A DNA stretch of 5,744 nt. It comes from DATAQC01 sp051005135. Its GTDB lineage: Bacteria > Actinomycetota > Acidimicrobiia > Acidimicrobiales > AC-14. This document shows positions 1 to 4,355 of this stretch, in pieces. How positions within the stretch are numbered: the first letter of the stretch is position 1; every line of letters starts with the position of its first letter. Both the position numbers and the translations under genes were made by a program. The DNA is taken from positions 1-5,744 of the forward strand of contig JBPCJQ010000084.1 in the NCBI GenBank assembly GCA_051005135.1, in the 5' to 3' direction. The notes under the pieces were generated by a model. The model made no database searches, was not told the origin of the DNA, and saw only the letters and a list, made by a program, of their open reading frames with translations.

Positions 1-1
1 A

Positions 2-1180
2 CCTCTGGTTGTGAGCGACACCATCTCGTTGGGGTGCTCATTGGCGCCGTGGCGGTCTCCCCCCCCCCCCCCCGGCCCCCCGAACGGCGACTCCGACGCC
101 GCCACCCTCAGCGGAGATCGTCCCTTGAGGGTGGAGCTGCTGGTGAACCGCACCACGGCGGGCGAACGCACCCGGATCCTGGCCGGGCTGGCCGACGGCA
201 GTGTCGACCTGCTCATCGGCACGCACGCTCTTCTCGAGGAGAAGGTGGCCTTCGGCTCCCTCGGGGTGGTTGTGATCGACGAGCAGCACCGCTTCGGCGT
301 GGAACAGCGTGCCGCCCTGCGGGGCAAGGGCGACGACCCCGACGTGCTGGTGATGACGGCCACGCCCATCCCCCGCACCGCGGCTATGACTGTCTACGGC
401 GACCTCGACGTGACGGTGCTCGACGAGCTGCCGCCCGGCCGCACGCCGGTCGAGACCAGGTGGCTGCGCGGGCCGCTGGAGGAGGCCGAGGCCCATCGCC
501 GGGTGGCTGAAGAGGTCGCTGCCGGGCACCAGGCCTACACGGTGTGCCCGCTGGTCGACGAGTCCGAGAGGATCCAGGCCCGTTCGGCCACCGAGGAGCA
601 CCGACGCCTGGCCACCGAGGTGTGGCCCGAGCTGCGGGTGGGCCTGCTGCATGGCCAGATGCCGGCCAAGGACAAGGAGGAGGTGATGGCCGCGTTCCGG
701 GCCGCCGAGCTCGACGTGTTGGTGGCCACCACGGTGATCGAGGTGGGAGTAGACGTGCCGAACGCCACGGTGATGCTCATCGAGGACGCCGACCGCTTCG
801 GGATGGCGCAGCTCCACCAGCTCCGGGGCCGGGTGGGCCGGGGCGCCGACCGATCGTGGTGCTACCTGCTGGGCGAGGCCACGACCCCCGACGCCGAGGA
901 GCGCCTGAGCGCCCTGGAGCGTACCACCGACGGGTTCGAGCTGGCCGAGGTCGACCTCGACATCCGCGGTGAGGGCACCGTGTTGGGCACGCGCCAGAAG
1001 GGCCGCAGCGACCTGAAGCTGGCATCGTTGCGCCGCGACAAGGAGTGGGTGGCACGAGCCCGCGAGGTGGCCTTCGCCATAGTCGACGCCGACCCCACCC
1101 TCGCCGCCCACCCGCTGTTGCGCGAGGAGCTGGGATTGCTGCTCGACGACGAAGAAGCCGAGTTCCTCTTCAAGAGCTGA
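2..1180 (+). CDS. recG: ATP-dependent DNA helicase RecG, C-terminal part (5' partial)
   Basis: RecG is a superfamily 2 helicase that remodels stalled replication forks and Holliday junctions in the cytoplasm. Counting residues from the GTG at 11, visible motifs are GTHALL (70-75), DEQHRFGVEQR (90-100, the RecG-type DEAH-box motif II), TATPIPRT (116-123, motif III), LLHGQM (212-217), IEVGVDVPNA (243-252, motif V) and QLHQLRGRVGRG (267-278, motif VI). The tail has LGTRQKGRSDLKLA (325-338, the TRG-motif region) and ends EEAEFLFKS, like other RecG C-termini. DEQHRFG and the tail separate it from Mfd. Full-length RecG is about 700 residues; the N-terminal wedge domain and the Walker A motif are missing here. 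Clear RecG-like sequence begins near residue 31 (TLSGDRPLRVELL), just after a poly-C run. The frame stays open to base 2, but the GTG at 11 is not a credible native start. The family call is firm; the first roughly 30 residues are doubtful. Confidence 0.93.
   Translation, partial: PLVVSDTISLGCSLAPWRSPPPPPGPPNGDSDAATLSGDRPLRVELLVNRTTAGERTRILAGLADGSVDLLIGTHALLEEKVAFGSLGVVVIDEQHRFGVEQRAALRGKGDDPDVLVMTATPIPRTAAMTVYGDLDVTVLDELPPGRTPVETRWLRGPLEEAEAHRRVAEEVAAGHQAYTVCPLVDESERIQARSATEEHRRLATEVWPELRVGLLHGQMPAKDKEEVMAAFRAAELDVLVATTVIEVGVDVPNATVMLIEDADRFGMAQLHQLRGRVGRGADRSWCYLLGEATTPDAEERLSALERTTDGFELAEVDLDIRGEGTVLGTRQKGRSDLKLASLRRDKEWVARAREVAFAIVDADPTLAAHPLLREELGLLLDDEEAEFLFKS
59..73. repeat. 15-base cytosine homopolymer at the broken 5' edge of recG
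   Basis: Fifteen consecutive C residues are followed by GG and then six more C (76-81). The run falls where the RecG-like sequence stops being recognisable. In all three plus frames the bases before it lack the APTEVLA-QH type sequence expected upstream in RecG. It may be a sequencing or assembly artefact near a contig end, for example a reverse-complemented poly-G read tail, or a genuine slippage-prone tract. The tract itself is certain; its meaning is not. Confidence 0.85.
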
Positions 1181-1198
1181 GGGAGAAAGATAGGGAAC

Positions 1199-1732
1199 GT
1201 GAGCGACACCTGGCAGGGCCCCGGATGGTGGGAGGCGTCGGACGGCAAGTGGTACCCGCCCGAGCCGGGCACGCCTCGACCGGGGAAGCCGCCACTCGGT
1301 GAGGAACATCACTCCAAGTTCCAATGGAAGGGCGACAAGGGGCTGGGGCGCCGGGCCTGGTGGGCCGCGATGGGCAGGAGGCGCCAAGTTGGGCTCTTCG
1401 TCGCCCTGGCTGTGGTGGTGGCGGCAACGCTGGTCGGCCGTCATGTGGTCAACCGGCCCACCCCAGCCACGAAGGTGCCCGCCAACCTCTCGGAGCCCGA
1501 GCTCAACTTCGTGGCCAGGGTCCACCAAGACATCGGGCGCCAGAACTCCGATGCCGCGGTGGTGGAGTTCGGCCGCTTCGTCTGCTCCACCTATGCCAAG
1601 TACGGCCCCACCGCCGACAAGAGGGACAACACCATCATCGCCGAGAGCGGCCGGCTCCACCTACAGGCCTTCGGGCTGATCACGGGTGCCGCCCTCATCG
1701 AGCTGTGCCCCCAGTACCGGGGCTACGGCTGA
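1199..1732 (+). CDS. Single-pass membrane protein with PGWW N-terminal motif and DUF732-like outer domain
   Basis: Function unknown; 177 residues. Residues 7-22 read GPGWWEASDGKWYPPE, a tryptophan-rich cytoplasmic motif resembling DUF2510 and familiar at the N-termini of Acidimicrobiia membrane proteins. A basic linker (R51-R52, R60-R62) precedes one transmembrane helix at about 63-80, which suggests an N-in, C-out topology. The outer part (about 96-177) has the DUF732 pattern: a hydrophobic helix (LNFVARVHQDIG), a GRFVCSTY segment with Cys129, and a terminal ALIELCPQY with Cys170. The two cysteines could form a disulfide outside the membrane. The GTG start is chosen because the conserved motif follows at once and the next in-frame Met is residue 58. 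GGGAG at 1181-1185 lies 13 bases upstream and AGGGA at 1192-1196 only 2 bases upstream, so neither is an ideally spaced ribosome site. It follows recG by 18 bases on the same strand and is probably co-transcribed with it. The DUF732 link is by pattern, not by alignment. Confidence 0.85.
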   Translation: MSDTWQGPGWWEASDGKWYPPEPGTPRPGKPPLGEEHHSKFQWKGDKGLGRRAWWAAMGRRRQVGLFVALAVVVAATLVGRHVVNRPTPATKVPANLSEPELNFVARVHQDIGRQNSDAAVVEFGRFVCSTYAKYGPTADKRDNTIIAESGRLHLQAFGLITGAALIELCPQYRGYG

Positions 1733-1754
1733 CGGGAACGGGTCAGCCCCCGGT
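1716..1754. terminator. Candidate shared hairpin terminator across both convergent stop codons
   Basis: GGCTGAC at 1727-1733 is the exact reverse complement of GTCAGCC at 1742-1748, with an 8-base loop. Beyond it ACCGGG (1716-1721) can pair with CCCGGT (1749-1754), leaving a 5-base bulge on the left arm, for 13 pairs in total. The left arm contains the TGA (1730-1732) of the DUF732-like gene and the right arm contains the TGA (complement of 1743-1745) of the slipin gene. The structure can therefore form in transcripts from both strands. No T tract follows on either strand, so it is not a classical intrinsic terminator, although tail-less hairpins have been proposed as terminators in actinobacteria. 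Confidence 0.5.
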
Positions 1755-2540
1755 GGCTCGGCGGAGCCCTTCGAGGATCTCGATCGGTATGGGGAAGATG
1801 AGGGTGGAGTTCTTCTCGGTGGCCACTTCAGCGAGGGTCTGAAGGGTACGCAGCTGAAGGGCCCCCGCCGACGAGGCCAGCTTCTCGGCCGCGGCGGCCA
1901 GCTCCCGGCTGGCCTCCAGCTCGCCGGTGGCGGCGATGACCTTGGCCCGCCGCTCCCGCTCGGCCTCTGCCTGGCGGGCCATGGCCCGTAACAGCTCGGG
2001 CGGCAGGGTGATGTCGCGCACCTCGACCTGGCGCACCTCGACTCCCCATGCCTCGGTGGAGGCGGCGATCTGGGCCTTCAGTTCGGCGTTGACCTCGTCG
2101 CGGTGGGCGAGGAGGTCGTCGAGCTCGAAGCGGCCCACGATGGACCGCAGGCTGGTCATGGCCACCCGCTGGCTGGCGAAGCGGAAGTTGTCGACACCGA
2201 TGGTGGCCCGCACCGGGTCGACCACCTGGAAGTAGGCGACGGCATCGACCTTCAGGGTGACGTTGTCCTTGGAGATCACCGCCTGGGGCGGGATGTCGAC
2301 CACCTCGACCCGCAGGTTGACCTTGGCCACCCGGTCGACACCGGGGATGCGCCACACGATGCCCGGCCCCGAGGCGTTTATCTTCACCCGGCCCAAGTGG
2401 AACAGCACCGCCCGCTCGTACTCGGTGACCACGATCAGGCACGACTTCAGGGCGGCCAGCCCGACGATGACCACGATGGCGACGACGACTACGGCGGCGC
2501 CGGCAGCGTTGGACTGGGCGGCGAGCAGGGTGGTGATCAT
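1743..2540 (-). CDS. Slipin / stomatin-like SPFH (band 7) membrane protein
   Basis: SPFH proteins form membrane-attached oligomers thought to organise membrane microdomains and to work with proteases or other partners. This 265-residue protein has an N-terminal transmembrane helix at about 14-33. The slipin signature follows: VTEYERAVLFHLGRV (38-52), GPGIVWRIPGVDRVAKV (58-74), then VDIPPQAVISKDNVTLKVDAV (81-101). LRSIVGRFELDDLLAHRDEVN (131-151) and GVEVRQVEVRDITLP (166-180) are also typical of slipins. A charged, Ala/Glu-rich coiled-coil stretch runs from about 181 to 242, and the C-terminus has the usual STLIFPIPIEIL oligomerisation segment. The length is normal for slipins. The ATG at 2538-2540 has GGGAG four bases upstream. 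It overlaps by 4 bases (ATGA) the stop of the DUF1707 gene, which suggests translational coupling. No NfeD gene, the partner often found beside slipins, is visible next to it. Confidence 0.93.
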   Translation of the reverse strand: MITTLLAAQSNAAGAAVVVVAIVVIVGLAALKSCLIVVTEYERAVLFHLGRVKINASGPGIVWRIPGVDRVAKVNLRVEVVDIPPQAVISKDNVTLKVDAVAYFQVVDPVRATIGVDNFRFASQRVAMTSLRSIVGRFELDDLLAHRDEVNAELKAQIAASTEAWGVEVRQVEVRDITLPPELLRAMARQAEAERERRAKVIAATGELEASRELAAAAEKLASSAGALQLRTLQTLAEVATEKNSTLIFPIPIEILEGLRRATGG

Positions 2541-2773
2541 GGGTCTCCCGAAGAGTCGGTGGGCAGCACGAGGGGCGCGGGTGGATGGGGCAGCCCGGCG
2601 ATGGCCGCGTGCAGCTCCCCGAACGTGCGTGCCCGGTAGACGGCGTCCAGCCGCTCCTCAGCCTGAGTCAGGTCGAGGCGGCCGCTGCGGCAGGCGGCCA
2701 GCACGGTGGCCAGCGCGAACTGGCGCGACCGCTCCGAGGGTGGGTGGGTGGATGCCGGAGGCGTGGCCGCCAT
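2537..2773 (-). CDS. Small DUF1707 domain protein (SHOCT-like)
   Basis: A 78-residue protein of unknown function. Residues 13-62 fit the DUF1707 pattern: SERSRQFALATVLAACRSGR, then LDLTQAEERLDAVYRARTFG and ELHAAIAGLP. The hallmarks are a GRL-L---ERLDA segment followed by an AR-T-GEL--L-A-LP helix. The SDADRE-like lead-in of the family is replaced here by PPSERSRQ. There is no transmembrane helix, whereas many DUF1707 proteins carry helices after the domain; here the tail is a short proline-rich segment. The ATG at 2771-2773 is chosen because AGGA (2781-2784) lies 7 bases upstream and the domain follows directly. The frame extends upstream to 2965, but that part lies inside the aldehyde dehydrogenase gene and reads as arginine- and proline-rich shadow sequence. 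The stop overlaps the slipin start by 4 bases, so the two products are probably made together. DUF1707 lacking its own membrane segment but coupled to a membrane slipin suggests, as inference, a soluble partner of the slipin. Confidence 0.82.
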   Translation of the reverse strand: MAATPPASTHPPSERSRQFALATVLAACRSGRLDLTQAEERLDAVYRARTFGELHAAIAGLPHPPAPLVLPTDSSGDP

Positions 2774-2844
2774 CGGCCCATCCTGCCACCGCCGCCGGCC
2801 ATCACGCCGCGCTCGGTGAGCGGGCTTCGGTGATGCCTTGTCCG
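2774..2844 (-). other. Short spacer between aldehyde dehydrogenase and DUF1707 genes
   Basis: This 71-base gap holds the AGGA ribosome site of the DUF1707 gene (2781-2784). It also has a weak inverted repeat, CGCTC (2810-2814) and GAGCG (2818-2822), with a 3-base loop and no T tract. I see no clear promoter or terminator, so read-through from the aldehyde dehydrogenase gene into the DUF1707-slipin pair is plausible but unproven. Confidence 0.4.
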
Positions 2845-4287
2845 TTATCCCTGCAAGGACTTCACCTCGAGGTACTCCTCGAGGCCGTGGCGGCCCAGCT
2901 CGCGGCCAAGGCCCGACTGCTTGTAGCCACCGAAGGGAGCGAGATGGTTGTAGCCGCCCCCGCACACGTCGACCTGGCCGGTGCGCAGACGGCGGGCCAG
3001 CGCCATGCCCCGCCCCCGGTCGGCGGAGAAGACGGCGCCATGGAGGCCGTAGATGGTGCCGTTGGCGATGGCCACCGCCTCGTCCTCGTCGTCGTAGGCC
3101 ATGACTGCCAGCACGGGCCCGAAGATCTCCTCCTGGGCGAGGGCCATGTCTGGCCCGACGTCGGCGAACACGGTGGGCCGCACGTAGAACCCGCGCTCGA
3201 GGCCCTCGGGGACATCGAGCCCGCCCGTGACCAGGGTGGCACCCTCCTGGACGCCCCGGCTGATCCAGGCCCGCACCCGGTCCTGTTGAGCCCGGGACGC
3301 CAGGGGCCCGAGGCTGGCATGGCCGCCCAGGGGATCACCGACCGTGAGCTCGCCCACCACCCGGCGGGCAACCGCCACCGCCTCGTCGTGGCGCCAACGA
3401 GGTACGAGTAGGCGGCTCCAGGCGATGCAGGTCTGACCCGAGTTGAGGAAGCATTGGCTGACCGTCGCCCTTACCGCCTCTTCCAAGTCGGCGTCGTCGA
3501 GCACCACGGCCGCCGACTTCCCGCCCAGCTCCAGGGTGACCCGCTTCACCGATGCCGCGGCCAGCGCCGCCACCCGGCGGCCGGAGGCGGTTGAGCCGGT
3601 GAACGAGACCATGTCCACCTCGGAACGGGTGGCCAGGGCCTCGCCAACCACCGGCCCGTAGCCGGTGACCACGTTGAGAACGCCGGGCGGCAGCCCCACG
3701 TCGGCGGCGACCTCGGCCAGCACGAAGGCGGTGAGCGGAGCTACCTCCGAGGGCTTGGCCACCACTGTGCAACCCGCCGCCAGAGCGGGAGCCACCTTGC
3801 ACACCAGTTGGTAGAGGGGGTAGTTCCACGGCGTGATGGCGGCTACCACCCCTACCGGCTCACGCACGACCAGCGACCCCGCCTCCCGCTCCTCGAAGGC
3901 GAACGTCTCGGCGATGTCGGCGTAGGAGCCCGTCACCAGGGCGGGGGCGGCGGCCTGGATGAGGGTGGCCATGGCGATGGGCATGCCCACCTCCCGGGCC
4001 ACCAGGGTGCCGACCTCTGACGAGCGGTCCATCAGGCCCTCGGCGAGGTGACGAAGCCACGCGGCCCGTTGGGTGACGGGCGTCGACGCCCACCCCCCGA
4101 AGGCGGCCCGGGCGGCGGCCACGGCGCGGTCGACGTCGGCCGCCGTTCCCTCCGGCACCCTCGCGAACACCTTCTCAGTGGCCGCCTCCACCACGCCGAT
4201 CGAGCCCGTGCCCGACGGCGCCACCCACTCACCCCCGATGAACAGGCGGTCGCGCACCTGTGACGAGTAGCGCTGGTCCCTGTTCAC
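2845..4287 (-). CDS. NAD(P)-dependent aldehyde dehydrogenase family protein
   Basis: It oxidises an aldehyde to the carboxylic acid with NAD(P)+ in the cytoplasm; the substrate cannot be read from the sequence. The protein has 480 residues from the GTG at 4285-4287, normal for the family. Seen in order: TPWNYP (152-157, Asn155 of the oxyanion hole), KPS (178-180, cofactor binding), FTGSTASG (229-236, Rossmann glycine loop), LELGGKS (252-258, general base Glu253), FLNSGQTC (280-287, nucleophile Cys287), EIFGPV (387-392, Glu387 contacting the nicotinamide ribose) and PFGGYKQSGLGRE (451-463). All catalytic residues are present. The start is chosen because GAAAGG lies 4 bases upstream; the ATG at 4366-4368 would extend the gene across the spacer and into glnE, and the GTG at 4255-4257 has no ribosome site. 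It diverges from glnE and lies upstream of the DUF1707-slipin pair on the same strand. FLNSGQTCIAWSR recalls the actinobacterial subgroup annotated as 3-succinoylsemialdehyde-pyridine dehydrogenase-like, but I would not assign that substrate. Confidence 0.96.
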   Translation of the reverse strand: MNRDQRYSSQVRDRLFIGGEWVAPSGTGSIGVVEAATEKVFARVPEGTAADVDRAVAAARAAFGGWASTPVTQRAAWLRHLAEGLMDRSSEVGTLVAREVGMPIAMATLIQAAAPALVTGSYADIAETFAFEEREAGSLVVREPVGVVAAITPWNYPLYQLVCKVAPALAAGCTVVAKPSEVAPLTAFVLAEVAADVGLPPGVLNVVTGYGPVVGEALATRSEVDMVSFTGSTASGRRVAALAAASVKRVTLELGGKSAAVVLDDADLEEAVRATVSQCFLNSGQTCIAWSRLLVPRWRHDEAVAVARRVVGELTVGDPLGGHASLGPLASRAQQDRVRAWISRGVQEGATLVTGGLDVPEGLERGFYVRPTVFADVGPDMALAQEEIFGPVLAVMAYDDEDEAVAIANGTIYGLHGAVFSADRGRGMALARRLRTGQVDVCGGGYNHLAPFGGYKQSGLGRELGRHGLEEYLEVKSLQG

Positions 4288-4355
4288 TGGCCCTTTCGTG
4301 CTGGCTCCGTGATGGTGCGCGCATCGTATAGCAGCCCTGGGAAACTGCTGGCTCG
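4288..4355. promoter_or_regulatory. Divergent promoter region between aldehyde dehydrogenase and glnE
   Basis: The 68 bases must hold transcription signals for both genes unless those lie inside coding sequence. The only AT-rich spot is ATCGTATAG at 4323-4331. It reads TATAGC (4327-4332) on the plus strand and TATACG (complement of 4325-4330) on the minus strand, so either could be a -10 box. No good TTGACA-like -35 lies at the right distance for either. AGCAG (4330-4334) and CTGCT (4345-4349) form a 5-base inverted repeat with a 10-base gap just upstream of glnE, a weak operator candidate. The region is real; individual elements are tentative. Confidence 0.35.
4292..4297 (-). promoter_or_regulatory. 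Ribosome binding site that fixes the aldehyde dehydrogenase start
   Basis: On the minus strand GAAAGG sits 4 bases before the GTG at 4287. The match to the Shine-Dalgarno consensus is partial, but no other candidate start in this frame has a comparable site. Confidence 0.45.

Noticed and set aside
11..22. GTGAGCGACACC at 11-22 repeated exactly at 1199-1210, the start of the membrane protein gene
   Set aside because: The match is exactly 12 bases and does not extend either way. About one such 12-base coincidence is expected by chance in a window of this size.
38..1660. A 540-codon open frame on the minus strand, antisense to recG and the membrane protein gene
   Set aside because: Very high GC keeps antisense frames open. 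The translation is a His/Gly/Gln-rich string without domains, and the plus strand carries unmistakable RecG motifs across the same bases.
2810..2822. CGCTC-GGT-GAGCG inverted repeat as a terminator after aldehyde dehydrogenase
   Set aside because: A stem of only 5 pairs with no T tract is common by chance in sequence this GC-rich.
2774..2965. Upstream extension of the DUF1707 gene to a start at 2965
   Set aside because: The added 64 residues are Arg/Pro/Gly-rich and overlap the aldehyde dehydrogenase C-terminus in another frame. The internal ATG at 2773 has a well-placed AGGA.
2257..3411. A 384-codon plus-strand open frame across slipin, DUF1707 and aldehyde dehydrogenase
   Set aside because: It runs antisense through three recognisable genes and through their boundaries, and its product is low-complexity with no family features.
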